DNA of 64,000 nucleotides from Mesorhizobium sp. YC-39 (GTDB taxonomy: Bacteria; Pseudomonadota; Alphaproteobacteria; Rhizobiales; Rhizobiaceae), in NCBI RefSeq assembly GCF_025753795.1, contig NZ_JAOWPS010000002.1, positions 1,124,501 to 1,188,500 of the forward strand, read 5' to 3'. The notes beneath the pieces were generated by a model. It did not search any database and was not told the DNA's origin. It was given only the letters and a program-made list of their open reading frames with translations. Of this stretch, positions 35,112 to 44,122 are shown one piece after another. Position numbers and translations under genes: made by a program. Position 1 is the stretch's first letter, and every line of letters begins with the position of its first letter.

Positions 35112-35441
35112 ATGACCGTAACACTTCCTCGGCCGCTGGCGGATTATTTTGCCGCCAAGAACCGGCACGATATCGACGGGATGCTCGTCCCCTTCTCGTC
35201 GGATGCCATGGTCCGGGACGAAGGCGAGATCCATCAGGGTACGCCCGCCATCCGCGCCTGGATGGAAGCGACGACACGCAAATACCAGGTGACCGTCGAG
35301 GTCGCTGACGCGACGGCCAATGGCGATATATGGCGGGTCGCCGGCGTCGTGTCGGGCAATTTCCCCGGCAGTCCGGCGACGCTCCACTACAACTTCACGC
35401 TGGCCGGCGAGCAGATCACACGGCTGGAGATCGGCGCATGA
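35112..35441 (+). CDS. SnoaL-like / NTF2-fold protein
   Basis: The protein has 109 residues. ADYFAAKNRHDIDGMLVPFSSDAMVRDEG is the typical NTF2/SnoaL opening, and it ends HYNFTLAGEQITRLEIGA. The ligand or reaction is unknown. Its start is close to and divergent from the HxlR regulator that probably controls it. It is convergent with the next gene, with 17 bases between stops. Confidence 0.8.
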   Translation: MTVTLPRPLADYFAAKNRHDIDGMLVPFSSDAMVRDEGEIHQGTPAIRAWMEATTRKYQVTVEVADATANGDIWRVAGVVSGNFPGSPATLHYNFTLAGEQITRLEIGA

Positions 35442-35458
35442 CCATCCGCCACATTCGT

Positions 35459-35788
35459 TCACGTGTTCTGGTCGTCATGCGTTGTGGCGACCGGGGCCAC
35501 CACGTTTTCCCAATTGTCGCCGGCAGCGACGAGACAGCTTCTGCCGGCGAGATCGGTCACAACGATGGTCCAGGTTCCGCTTTTGGCGACAAAGACTTCC
35601 ATGACCGCCACCTGACCGATCAGCCCGAAAGCGTATTGCCTTTCCTGGAACTGCTCGCTCAAATGGGCGACGAGGTCGCCATGTTCAACGCAGAATTGAT
35701 ATTGGGCGCTCGCGGCATTCGTACCCAGCGCCAATGCGCCAGCGAGAACCAGGGTTTTCACCCATCCTAACAGCGATTTGCGTGCCAT
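35459..35788 (-). CDS. small secreted protein of unknown function
   Basis: The protein has 109 residues. A signal peptide is clear: MARKSLLGWVKTLVLAGALALG followed by a cleavage site after ASA. The mature part carries two Cys (in YQFCVEHGD and GRSCLVAAG), which could form a disulfide in the periplasm. AAAGGAGG lies 6-7 bases before the ATG. I know of no named family. It stands alone and its 5' region is the 306-base gap with two palindromes. Confidence 0.75.
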   Translation of the reverse strand: MARKSLLGWVKTLVLAGALALGTNAASAQYQFCVEHGDLVAHLSEQFQERQYAFGLIGQVAVMEVFVAKSGTWTIVVTDLAGRSCLVAAGDNWENVVAPVATTHDDQNT

Positions 35789-36094
35789 AGGGCACCTCCT
35801 TTGCCATCACGTTCCGGCAAGGAGAGGTGCCAAAGAGGCAAGCGCTTGACGGCCTCATCTCGCCGGAGCGATCCAGGCCGGTTCCGACGTCATAATCATC
35901 GCGTCGTTCCTTTCTGTGTTCCGGTCTGCCATCGGTGGGAATGTTCCCACTATGTTCCATATATGGTATCGGCAATGAAAAAGCGCAAGCAGCACTCCCA
36001 AGCCGGCAGATTCATTTCAAACTTGTCTCTGAATAAATGAAGCCCCGGGCCATAGTCCGAGGCTTTGAAGGAATGGACTTGTTCGGTTCAGACC
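35789..36094. promoter_or_regulatory. 306-base intergenic region with two palindromes
   Basis: It contains GTGGGAA-TG-TTCCCAC (35935-35950) and CCATATATGG (35957-35966), both perfect, 7 bases apart. They look like operator sites for the secreted-protein gene on the minus strand or for an unknown transcript. No start codon with a good ribosome site lies in the remaining DNA, and I see no protein gene there. Confidence 0.45.
36040..36065 (-). terminator. terminator-like hairpin after mmsA
   Basis: AAGCCTCGG and CCGGGGCTT form a stem with one mismatch, about 30 bases past the mmsA stop on the minus strand. A T tract is poor (TTCATTT). Confidence 0.5.
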
Positions 36095-37591
36095 TCAGTT
36101 CATCGTCGGGATGACGAACTCGGCGCCGTCCTTCACACCGGACGGCCAGCGCGAGGTCACCGTCTTGGTCTTGGTGTAGAAGCGGAACGCGTCCGGACCG
36201 TGCTGGTTGAGGTCGCCGAAGGAAGATGCCTTCCAGCCGCCGAAAGTGTAGTAGGCGATCGGCACCGGGATCGGCACGTTGACGCCGACCATGCCGACCT
36301 GGACCCTTGAGGCGAAGTCGCGCGCCGCGTCGCCGTCGCGGGTGAAGATGGCGACGCCATTGCCCATCTCATGATCGTTGGCGAGCTTGATTGCGTTCTC
36401 ATAGGTCGGCGCACGCACCACCGAGAGCACCGGCCCAAAGATCTCTTCCTTGTAGATGCGCATGTCTGATGTGACGTTGTCGAACAGGCAGCCGCCCATA
36501 TAGTAGCCCTTCTCGTAGCCCTGCATCGAGAAGCCACGGCCGTCGACCACCAGCTTGGCGCCTTCTTTGACGCCGGTGTCGACATAGCCCTTGACCCGCT
36601 CCAGCGCCTGCGCCGTGACCAGCGGACCGAAATCAGCGGAGGAATCGGTCGAGGGACCGACCTTCAGGCTCTCGACGCGCGGGATCAGCTTTTCCATCAG
36701 CCGGTTGGCGGTGTCGTTGCCGACCGGGACGGCCACCGAGATCGCCATGCAACGCTCGCCGGCCGAGCCGTAGCCGGCGCCGATCAGCGCGTCGACGGTC
36801 TGGTCCATGTCGGCATCGGGCATGATGATCATGTGGTTCTTGGCGCCGCCAAAGCACTGCACGCGCTTGCCCGAGGCGGTGCCGCGCGAATAGATGTAGT
36901 GGGCGATCGGCGTCGAGCCGACGAAGCCGATGGCCTTGATATCGGGATCGTCGAGGATGGCGTCGACCACGTCCTTATCGCCATTGACGACGTTTAGGAT
37001 GCCGGCAGGCAGGCCGGCCTCGATGAACAATTCGGCAATGCGTAGCGGCACGCCTGGATCGCGCTCGGAAGGCTTCAGGATGAAGGCGTTGCCGCAAGCG
37101 ATCGCCGGCGCGATCTTCCACAGCGGGATCATCGCCGGGAAATTGAACGGCGTGATGCCGGCGACGACGCCGAGCGGCTGGCGCATCGAATAGACGTCGA
37201 TGCCGGGGCCGGCACCGTCGGTGAATTCGCCCTTCATCATGTGTGGAGCGCCGATACAGACCTCGACCACTTCGAGGCCGCGCTGGATGTCGCCCTTGGC
37301 GTCGGGGATGGTCTTGCCATGTTCGCGCGCCAGGATGTCGGCCAGTTCGTCATAGTCCCTGGCGACCAGTTCAAGGAACTTCATCAGCACGCGCACGCGC
37401 CGCTGCGGGTTGGTCGCCGCCCAGCCAGGTTGCGCTGCCTTGGCGTTTTCCACCGCCGCGCGCAGTTCCGCCTGTGAAGCCAGCGCCACCGTGCCGCGCA
37501 CCGAGCCGTCCATCGGCTGCATGACATCCTGCTTGCGGCCGCTGGTCCCGGCGACACGCTTGCCGCCAATGAAATGACCGTATTCGATCAT
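36095..37591 (-). CDS. mmsA: methylmalonate-semialdehyde dehydrogenase (acylating)
   Basis: The protein has 498 residues. It has the aldehyde dehydrogenase fold with nucleophile Cys281 in SAGERCMAIS and substrate-site residues PFNFPAMIPLW. It begins MIEYGHFIGGKRVAGTSG. The acylating form releases CoA esters: methylmalonate semialdehyde to propionyl-CoA and malonate semialdehyde to acetyl-CoA, in valine and inositol breakdown. I chose the ATG at 37591. No other valine or myo-inositol genes are adjacent. It is divergent from a LysR gene, and a 159-bp inverted repeat lies between them. Confidence 0.94.
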   Translation of the reverse strand: MIEYGHFIGGKRVAGTSGRKQDVMQPMDGSVRGTVALASQAELRAAVENAKAAQPGWAATNPQRRVRVLMKFLELVARDYDELADILAREHGKTIPDAKGDIQRGLEVVEVCIGAPHMMKGEFTDGAGPGIDVYSMRQPLGVVAGITPFNFPAMIPLWKIAPAIACGNAFILKPSERDPGVPLRIAELFIEAGLPAGILNVVNGDKDVVDAILDDPDIKAIGFVGSTPIAHYIYSRGTASGKRVQCFGGAKNHMIIMPDADMDQTVDALIGAGYGSAGERCMAISVAVPVGNDTANRLMEKLIPRVESLKVGPSTDSSADFGPLVTAQALERVKGYVDTGVKEGAKLVVDGRGFSMQGYEKGYYMGGCLFDNVTSDMRIYKEEIFGPVLSVVRAPTYENAIKLANDHEMGNGVAIFTRDGDAARDFASRVQVGMVGVNVPIPVPIAYYTFGGWKASSFGDLNQHGPDAFRFYTKTKTVTSRWPSGVKDGAEFVIPTMN

Positions 37592-37768
37592 GGTTTCTCT
37601 CCCTGGATTTGTGATGGCGCATTGTCCGCCTTTGTGTGGCCGATGGCAACGCGAGGGAGTACGCAACCGTTGTGCAGGAAGTAGATAGCGGTGAGTGTCT
37701 GTGCATTAATTCCCGCAAATGGTAGGCTGCGTCTGTCGTCACAGGAACTCTCAAGTTGCGCTTCGTCA
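37592..37768. other. 5' region of mmsA
   Basis: A 177-base non-coding stretch upstream of mmsA. I see no clear promoter pair or operator. The next 159 bases are the inverted repeat and the 42 bases after that lead into the LysR gene. Confidence 0.4.
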
Positions 37769-37927
37769 CGCCCCCCTCTGTCCTGCCGGACATCTCCCCC
37801 ACAAGGGGGGAGATTGGCTGTCATCCCCGCTTTCGCCAACCCGCAACGTTGCAAGAAAGTCGCCGCCGGAGCGGCCGGCCAATCTCCCTCCTCGTGGGGG
37901 AGATGTCCGGCAGGACAGAGGGGGGCG
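37769..37927. repeat. long inverted repeat, copy 1 (MITE-like)
   Basis: Two 50-base arms, at 37769-37818 and 37878-37927, match at 48 of 50 positions as inverted repeats. They begin CGCCCCCCTCTGTCCTGCCG. Each arm also folds on its own (CTCCCCC...GGGGGGAG). The 59-base centre is unique. A second copy lies at 57116-57273 with the same arm sequence. No transposase is inside, so it is a non-autonomous element or intergenic palindrome. Confidence 0.8.
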
Positions 37928-37969
37928 CGAAGGAACACGGCCTTGACCATTTTCATCAAGGTCACCCCC

Positions 37970-38851
37970 ATGAACTGGGATGACGTCCGCATATTCCTCG
38001 CCGTGGCGCGTGCCGGCCAGATCCTTGGCGCGGCGCGGCGGCTGGAGCTCAACCACGCCACCGTGTCGCGCCGCATCGCCGCGCTCGAGGATGCGCTCCG
38101 GACAAAACTATTTCGCCGGCTCACCACTGGCAGCGAGCTGACGCCGGCCGGTGAGCGCTTCCTCGACATCGCCGAGCGCATGGAGGGCGACATGATCGCC
38201 GCGCGCTCCACCGTTGCCGGCGAAGGCGACGACGTCTCCGGCACGGTGCGCATCGGCGCGCCGGACGGCTTCGGCGTCGCGTTCCTGGCCAGGCGGCTCG
38301 GCGCGTTGACGGCCCTGCACCGCGAACTCACCATCCAGCTGGTGCCGGTGCCGCGCTCCTTCTCGCTGTCCAGGCGCGAAGCCGACATCGCCATCACCGT
38401 GGAGCGTCCGACGGAAGGCAGGCTGGTGGCGGGCAAGCTGGTCGACTACACGCTCGGCCTGTTCGCGTCCCGCGCCTATGCCGAGGCGCATGGCTTGCCG
38501 CGGACGCCTGCCGAACTCGGACAGCACACGCTGATCGGCTATGTGCCGGACCTCATCGTCAGCCCCTCGCTCGACTATGCGGCCGAATTCAGCGCCGACT
38601 GGCGCACCAGCTTCGCGATTTCCTCCGCGCTCGGCCAGGCCGAAGCGGTGCGTTCCGGGGCCGGCATCGGCATCCTGCATACTTTCGTCGCCCGCTCGAT
38701 GCCGGAACTGGTACCGGTCGACATCGTCGCACCCATCCGCCGCGCCTACTGGCTGGTCTATCATGAATCGGTCAGGCCGCTGCGCCGCGTGCAGATCGTC
38801 GCCAGCTTCATCACCAAGGCAGTGGAAAAGGAGCGGGGATTGTTCGCGTGA
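37970..38851 (+). CDS. LysR family transcriptional regulator
   Basis: The protein has 293 residues. The helix-turn-helix spans residues of about 18-40 (GQILGAARRLELNHATVSRRIAALE). The remainder is the substrate-binding domain. The start at 37970 (MNWDDVRIFLAVARAG) is the usual LysR start; the open frame upstream runs into the inverted repeat. It is divergent from mmsA but at some distance, so mmsA is a possible but unproven target. Confidence 0.9.
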   Translation: MNWDDVRIFLAVARAGQILGAARRLELNHATVSRRIAALEDALRTKLFRRLTTGSELTPAGERFLDIAERMEGDMIAARSTVAGEGDDVSGTVRIGAPDGFGVAFLARRLGALTALHRELTIQLVPVPRSFSLSRREADIAITVERPTEGRLVAGKLVDYTLGLFASRAYAEAHGLPRTPAELGQHTLIGYVPDLIVSPSLDYAAEFSADWRTSFAISSALGQAEAVRSGAGIGILHTFVARSMPELVPVDIVAPIRRAYWLVYHESVRPLRRVQIVASFITKAVEKERGLFA

Positions 38852-38896
38852 TACATGTCGCCCAAAAGTGGGAACCGGTTTCGGGACAACGACATG
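38852..38896. repeat. palindromic repeat (catgtcg type), copy 1
   Basis: TACATGTCG...CGACATGGAT with AAAAGTGGGAACCGGTTTC between. Related copies lie at 45485-45533 and 51943-52018. It starts directly after the LysR stop codon. Confidence 0.6.
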
Positions 38897-39022
38897 GATC
38901 AAAAACAACCTCGCCTTTTCCTCGCCATAAAGTCGGCGAGTGTGGCGATGCGCTGTTGCCGACGCCTTGTTGTGCCGCCGCGCTGGACAGGGCATTTCCG
39001 GGGAAAGCTGGCGCGGGTAGAC

Positions 39023-39460
39023 ATGCGAGCCGTTCTTGCAATCCTCCTGCTGGCGCTTTCCGCCTGCGCCAACCCGTGGGCGAAGGTGCCGGAAGCGGAA
39101 CTGCCCAAGTCTGTCCGCTATGCGATGGCGCGCCCGTCGCCTTTCGTCTTCGGCAATTACTGCGGCCCCGGCACCCGCACCGGCGACCTCTCGGCCCGGC
39201 CTGTCGACCGCCTCGATGCCGCCTGCCAGATCCACGATGCCTGCTACATCGCCCGCCGCAACCATTGCGACTGCGACGGCGCGCTGGTCGCCTCGGCGAA
39301 AACGATCCGCGACGACAAGACGGCGCCAGGAAGGATGCGCAGGCAGGCGGAGCTTTTAATCACCACCTTCGCGCTTCCCGTCTGCAAGATCTTCCCGCAA
39401 GGGTTCATGCCGCCGCGCGATCCCGCCCAGCTGAAGGCGATGAACGGAGCCACCGGGTGA
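39023..39460 (+). CDS. secreted phospholipase A2-like lipoprotein
   Basis: The protein has 145 residues. The lipoprotein signal is MRAVLAILLLALSAC with lipid-bearing Cys15. The mature part has the PLA2 calcium loop-like NYCGPGTRTG and the active-site segment DAACQIHDACY with His71-Asp72. The family cleaves the sn-2 ester of phospholipids. The ATG at 39023 starts the signal; the frame is open earlier but lacks sense. The stop overlaps the GTG of the next gene by four bases (GTGA), so the two are translated together. It is anchored in a membrane of the envelope. Confidence 0.85.
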   Translation: MRAVLAILLLALSACANPWAKVPEAELPKSVRYAMARPSPFVFGNYCGPGTRTGDLSARPVDRLDAACQIHDACYIARRNHCDCDGALVASAKTIRDDKTAPGRMRRQAELLITTFALPVCKIFPQGFMPPRDPAQLKAMNGATG

Positions 39461-41613
39461 GCCGGCGACGCGCCGGAGCAACGGCGCTGCTCGGACTGGC
39501 ACTGGCCACCCTTACCGGCTGCGCCGGTCGGTCCGTAGGCAGCTGCGATGTCCTCTCCGGCGAAAGCGCCTGCGCTCGCCCCTCACTGTCGGCCACGGCA
39601 TCGGGTCCAAGGGTCGCGGCGGCGCAGTTTTTCGGCGATGCGGATGGAAACGACTACGAGAAGCGCTTCCTGGCGCTGCTCGCCCACCACCAGCTCGGCG
39701 CGATGGACCGGGCGAACGGCATCGGCCCTTTCGGGCATGACCGTCACGACATCGCCAACAGCGACTTCCAGGCGACCTACCGGACGCTGGAACGATTGGC
39801 CAAGCCGGTCGCCATGGGACAGGTGCCACCATCGAATGGAAAAAAGGGTGAGGGCCGTTTCGACGGGCGCTGGCGGGTGTCGCGGCAGACGCTTTATATC
39901 GACGCAGCGGCGCGTCCGTCCGGGCCGAAGACGTTCAGCTTTTCCGGCGTACAAGCACGCTCGGTCGAGATCCTGATGCGCCAGGCGGGCAGAGAGCCGG
40001 TCGACATCGACGGCGTCTGCGACGGCACGCTGGCAGTCCGTCAGACCGGCGGCGTACGCAGCTTTCCGGCAGGCGCGGCGTTTCGCATCCGACTGGCGAG
40101 CGGCGACACCAGCCTGTTTCCAAGCGAGATCCTGAACCGCTGCGACCTCACCGTCCGCTCCAGCCTTGCCCCGGCGGGCGCTCCGCTCGCCATCCTGCGC
40201 GAAGAGGTCGCCGATCCGGCGCTCGCCGCCCTGGACCGCCGCTATGAGCGTTGTCCCGTGCCCGATCCGGCAGGCCTCGATGCGCTCGAGCGCGCCTTCT
40301 ACGCCAGCCGCTGGCTCTCGCAGACCTGTACGCTGACGCTCGGACAGCCCCGCCTGCTGCGCAAGTCGCGCGACGGCTTCAATGCCAAGGTCGAAGCGCT
40401 GCTGGGCGTGCCGCTGCCCGACAGCGCGTTCGACAGGGGCGATCCCGAACTGCCGCTCGATTTCTCCCGCGCGCCAAAACTCAAGCTGATCTATCTGTCG
40501 TCGCTGGAGTTCAAGGCGGATTTTTCCGGCCGCATCATCGAGCGGCTGATCCGCCACCATGCTGCGCTGGGCACCAAGGTGCGCATCATGGTGACCGACG
40601 TGCTGGAGCGCGAAAAGGACGACGCCATGCTGCACCGGCTGGCCGCCGAATTTCCCAATGTCGAATTGCAGGAATACCGCTGGCGCGCCGACCATGGCGC
40701 GCCGATCGACGAACAGCTGTCTCAACTGCACAAGACCCATCACGTCAAGATGCTGGCGACGCTGGCCGAGGATCCCGGCCGCTCGCGCGTCATCATCGGT
40801 GGCCGCAACATCCATGACGGCTTCCTGTTCCACAAGCCGGTCGACCTGTCACGCTATCCCGGCCTCCAGCAATATGGCAAGACCGACGGACTGTCGCTGA
40901 ACTACTATTCGAACTGGAGCGACTTCGACATCGAGATATCAAACCGGACCACGGTCGAGACGCTCGCCGCGCATCTTTCGACGCTGTGGCTGCGCGACGC
41001 CGATACCAATATTTCGCGGCCCTTCTCCATTCCGGTCCGTTCGGATGGCCGGCGTCCGCCTGGCACGGCGCGGCATTTCATCTCCGTCCCCTATGCGGAC
41101 AGCCACGCGCTGGAGAGCTATTTTGTCGAACTGATCGACACGGCTGAGCACCATGTCGAGATCGTCAATCCCTATCTCAATCTGACGCCTAGCCTGGCCC
41201 AGGCCTTCGACCGCGCGCTGGCGCGCGGCGTCAAGATCGACATTATCGGCCGCATCGATCTCAAGGGCGACATTGGCGGCAAATTCCTCACCGCGCTCAA
41301 CAAGCTGTTCGTCGAGAAATATGGCGACCGCATCGACATCCGCGAGTTCAAGGCGCCGGATGTCGTGCTGCATTCCAAGATCATTATGATCGATCAAAGG
41401 CTGGTGACGATCTCGTCTGTCAACCTCAACAACCGCAGCTTCTTCCACGACTCGGAGAACGGCATGATGGTGCTCGACCCCGCCTTCTATGCCAGGATGA
41501 AGCCGATCTACGACGACTATGTCGCCCATTCGAACCCGGTCGCCACCAATGTGACGGTCCCGTGGGCCTATCGCCTGTTGTTCTCGGAGGGCTGGGTGAA
41601 GCAAGCCTTTTAG
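39457..41613 (+). CDS. phospholipase D-family lipoprotein
   Basis: The protein has 718 residues. The start is the GTG at 39457 inside the previous stop. A lipoprotein signal follows (LLGLALATLTGC, Cys22). Two HKD motifs are present: HVKM with GGRNIHDG (His429, Lys431) and HSKIIMIDQ with SSVNLNNRS (His639, Lys641). Such proteins hydrolyse or exchange phospholipid head groups. Residues of about 30-330 have no family I recognise. With the PLA2-like gene it forms an envelope-anchored phospholipase pair. Cardiolipin synthase-like chemistry is an alternative. Confidence 0.88.
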   Translation: MSRRRAGATALLGLALATLTGCAGRSVGSCDVLSGESACARPSLSATASGPRVAAAQFFGDADGNDYEKRFLALLAHHQLGAMDRANGIGPFGHDRHDIANSDFQATYRTLERLAKPVAMGQVPPSNGKKGEGRFDGRWRVSRQTLYIDAAARPSGPKTFSFSGVQARSVEILMRQAGREPVDIDGVCDGTLAVRQTGGVRSFPAGAAFRIRLASGDTSLFPSEILNRCDLTVRSSLAPAGAPLAILREEVADPALAALDRRYERCPVPDPAGLDALERAFYASRWLSQTCTLTLGQPRLLRKSRDGFNAKVEALLGVPLPDSAFDRGDPELPLDFSRAPKLKLIYLSSLEFKADFSGRIIERLIRHHAALGTKVRIMVTDVLEREKDDAMLHRLAAEFPNVELQEYRWRADHGAPIDEQLSQLHKTHHVKMLATLAEDPGRSRVIIGGRNIHDGFLFHKPVDLSRYPGLQQYGKTDGLSLNYYSNWSDFDIEISNRTTVETLAAHLSTLWLRDADTNISRPFSIPVRSDGRRPPGTARHFISVPYADSHALESYFVELIDTAEHHVEIVNPYLNLTPSLAQAFDRALARGVKIDIIGRIDLKGDIGGKFLTALNKLFVEKYGDRIDIREFKAPDVVLHSKIIMIDQRLVTISSVNLNNRSFFHDSENGMMVLDPAFYARMKPIYDDYVAHSNPVATNVTVPWAYRLLFSEGWVKQAF

Positions 41614-41641
41614 GAACCGACTTCGTGCCAACAGCAGGCGT

Positions 41642-42655
41642 TCATGTGGCTTCAAGCGGCATGCGGACCGTTATTCTGCGCTCGGCTTTCACCTGGTCCG
41701 ATTGCGATGCCCTCTTTCGGAATTGTCCCGGTGGAATGCCAAACTCACGTTTGAATGCCCGGTTGAAAGCCGCCTCTGAATCGTACCCGACCTCCGACGC
41801 CACCTGCAGCACCGTTTCTTGGGTCGTTTCAAGCAGTCTTGCCGAAAGTTGCAGTCGCCAGCGCGCCAGATAGGCAAGTGGCGGCTCCCCAAGATAAAGC
41901 GTGAATCTCTGCGCCAGGACCGAGCGTGAGGTTCCGACCTCCATTGCCAATTCGGCTATGGTCCAGGGATGGAAAGGTCTTCTATGCATCAGCGCCAGCG
42001 CGCTGCCGACCACCACATCACGTGCGCCCGCCAGCCAACCGGTCTGCTCCGCGGGCAATCGCTCCATGTAGCGCCGCAACGTTTCGATGAAGAGCGCTTC
42101 CGCCATCTTCGACAGGAGAATGGACTGCCCGGGGCGCCCGCATCCGGCCTCTGAGACCAGATGACGGATCGAGTTTTCCAACCACTCGCCGGCCGAATCG
42201 CCGCGGATATTGATCCTGATCATCAGCGGCAGGCCTGCGAGAAAGAGCTTGTCCGCGTGTCGCTCGCAGCCGAAATAACCACAGACGAATCGTGTCACCT
42301 CGCCACCGCCACCCAACTGCATCGTCGTGAGATCGCCCGCCAGAAACCTGCCGAGCGTGCTCCCGCTATCCATGAACTTCGACGGCGAGCCGTTCGAGAC
42401 GGTATGTGCATCGCCGTGCGGGATGATCAGCACATCGCCGGCCGAAACGGGTATCGTGGAGTCCGGGAAAGACACGACGGCCTTTCCCTCCGTGACCAGG
42501 TGATAGCTCACCAGCCGCTCGGTTCCAGGAGCGAGCACATGGGCAACATCCCTGACATGGGGCACCCGGAATCCCCAAGGGGCAGTACACTCCGCATGAT
42601 AGAAGATGGCGCCGGTCATGCGCACCGCATTCAGCGCCTCTGACAAGGCGTCCAT
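41642..42655 (-). CDS. AraC family transcriptional regulator with cupin sensor
   Basis: The protein has 337 residues. The N-terminal part to about 215 is a cupin-like sensor of the AraC_binding_6 type (VSAGDVLIIPHGDAHTVSN). The C-terminal AraC domain holds two helix-turn-helices, with TSRSVLAQRFTLYLGEPPLAYLARW and ASEVGYDSEAAFNRAFKREFGIPPGQFRK. It is divergent from the flavoprotein gene, with 199 bases between starts. It most likely activates that gene. Confidence 0.92.
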   Translation of the reverse strand: MDALSEALNAVRMTGAIFYHAECTAPWGFRVPHVRDVAHVLAPGTERLVSYHLVTEGKAVVSFPDSTIPVSAGDVLIIPHGDAHTVSNGSPSKFMDSGSTLGRFLAGDLTTMQLGGGGEVTRFVCGYFGCERHADKLFLAGLPLMIRINIRGDSAGEWLENSIRHLVSEAGCGRPGQSILLSKMAEALFIETLRRYMERLPAEQTGWLAGARDVVVGSALALMHRRPFHPWTIAELAMEVGTSRSVLAQRFTLYLGEPPLAYLARWRLQLSARLLETTQETVLQVASEVGYDSEAAFNRAFKREFGIPPGQFRKRASQSDQVKAERRITVRMPLEAT

Positions 42656-42854
42656 CCGCCGCTCCGATCGAACAAGCCCAGCGCCTTCAGCTCCCGCTGC
42701 AAAGAAACACGGAATTCCGGCAAAGATTTGATCCCGCCCTGCGCGTAATTTCGAACCATATGGTCGTACTCTGATCGGGTGCGACAGACGAAGACGCCAA
42801 AGCCGCGGGAAGAAAGGGGCCGACCGCAGCGCAGGCGAACCCGAGGAGATCGAA

Positions 42855-44093
42855 ATGAACAAGAAATTCGACGCAATCGTCGTTGGCGCGCGCTGTGCCG
42901 GGTCTCCGACGGCGATGCTGCTGGCCCGGCAGGGCTATCGTGTATTGCTGGTCGACCGCGCCACCTTTCCGAGCGACACGGTGTCCACGCATATTCTGCA
43001 TCCTCTTGGCGTGAGCACTCTGTCGAGATGGGGCCTTCTCGATCGGCTGACAGCGACGGGATGCCCGCCTATTCACACCTACACCTTCGACTTCGGGCCT
43101 TTCACGATTGCCGGTTCGCCGGGCACGCCGGCGGCGCCGCTGGCCTACTGCCCGCGCCGAACGATACTGGACAAGCTTCTCGTCGATGCGGCAGCCGAAT
43201 CCGGTGCCGAGGTCCGCGAAGGTTTCGCCGTCGACCAGGTTTTGATCGAAGACGGATGCGTGGTTGGAATAAGGGGTCGTTCGAAGCAAGGCGGCTCAAT
43301 TGTTGAGCACGCGGACATCGTCGTCGGCGCCGATGGCAGGCACTCGGTCGTAGCCGAGGCAGTTCGGCCTGAACATTACGACGACAAGCCGCCCTTGCTC
43401 GCCGGATACTACACCTATTGGAGCGGGCTACCGATGGAAGGCCGGTTCGAACAATACATCCGCGAGCACCGTGGCTTGGCCGCCGTTGCAACCCATGACG
43501 ATCAGACGCTGGTCATTGCCGGCTGGCCATACGCGGAGTTCACCGAAAACAAGAAGGACATTGAAGGAAATTACCGCAGGACGATCGAGCTCGCACCAAT
43601 GTTTGCCGATCGACTACGCGGAGCCAGGCAGGAAGCACGTTTTGCCGGCACAGCCGTGCCCAACTACTTCCGAAAACCTTACGGTCCGGGCTGGGTGCTC
43701 GTCGGGGATGCCGGCTACAACAAGGACTTCATCACGGCGCAAGGAATCATGGACGCCTTCCGACACGCTGAACTTTGCGCCGTCGCACTTGCCGCGGTTT
43801 TCTCCGGAACGCGGTCGTTCGAGGATGCGATGGGCGATTATCATCACGCTCGGGATGCACAGGTAAAGGCGATGTACGAATTCACCTGCCTACTGGCGAC
43901 GCTGGAGCCGCCCCCGCCCGACATGCAGCAACTGTTCGGCGCGATCCATGGCAACCAGAAGGCCATGGACGGCTTTGCGCGGCTAAACGCCGGGACCACA
44001 TCGCCTGCCGAGTTCTTCGCGCCGGAAAACGTCGACGCAATCATGGCAGCCGCAGCCTCAAGTTCTCACAAAGGTGCCGCACATGCCGGGTAG
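42855..44093 (+). CDS. FAD-dependent oxidoreductase (monooxygenase-like)
   Basis: The protein has 412 residues. The FAD-binding start is AIVVGARCAGSPTAMLLAR, a variant of GxGxxG with Arg and Cys. DIVVGADGRHSVVAEAV and GWVLVGDAGYNKDFITAQG are the GD and DG motifs of the PHBH-like monooxygenase/geranylgeranyl reductase family. GAGGAG precedes the ATG. The substrate is unknown; it is alone with its divergent AraC regulator, so it may oxidise a compound sensed by the cupin domain. Confidence 0.88.
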   Translation: MNKKFDAIVVGARCAGSPTAMLLARQGYRVLLVDRATFPSDTVSTHILHPLGVSTLSRWGLLDRLTATGCPPIHTYTFDFGPFTIAGSPGTPAAPLAYCPRRTILDKLLVDAAAESGAEVREGFAVDQVLIEDGCVVGIRGRSKQGGSIVEHADIVVGADGRHSVVAEAVRPEHYDDKPPLLAGYYTYWSGLPMEGRFEQYIREHRGLAAVATHDDQTLVIAGWPYAEFTENKKDIEGNYRRTIELAPMFADRLRGARQEARFAGTAVPNYFRKPYGPGWVLVGDAGYNKDFITAQGIMDAFRHAELCAVALAAVFSGTRSFEDAMGDYHHARDAQVKAMYEFTCLLATLEPPPPDMQQLFGAIHGNQKAMDGFARLNAGTTSPAEFFAPENVDAIMAAAASSSHKGAAHAG

Positions 44094-44122
44094 CGGAGAG
44101 CCAGAGGTCAGTGCGGCAAATC

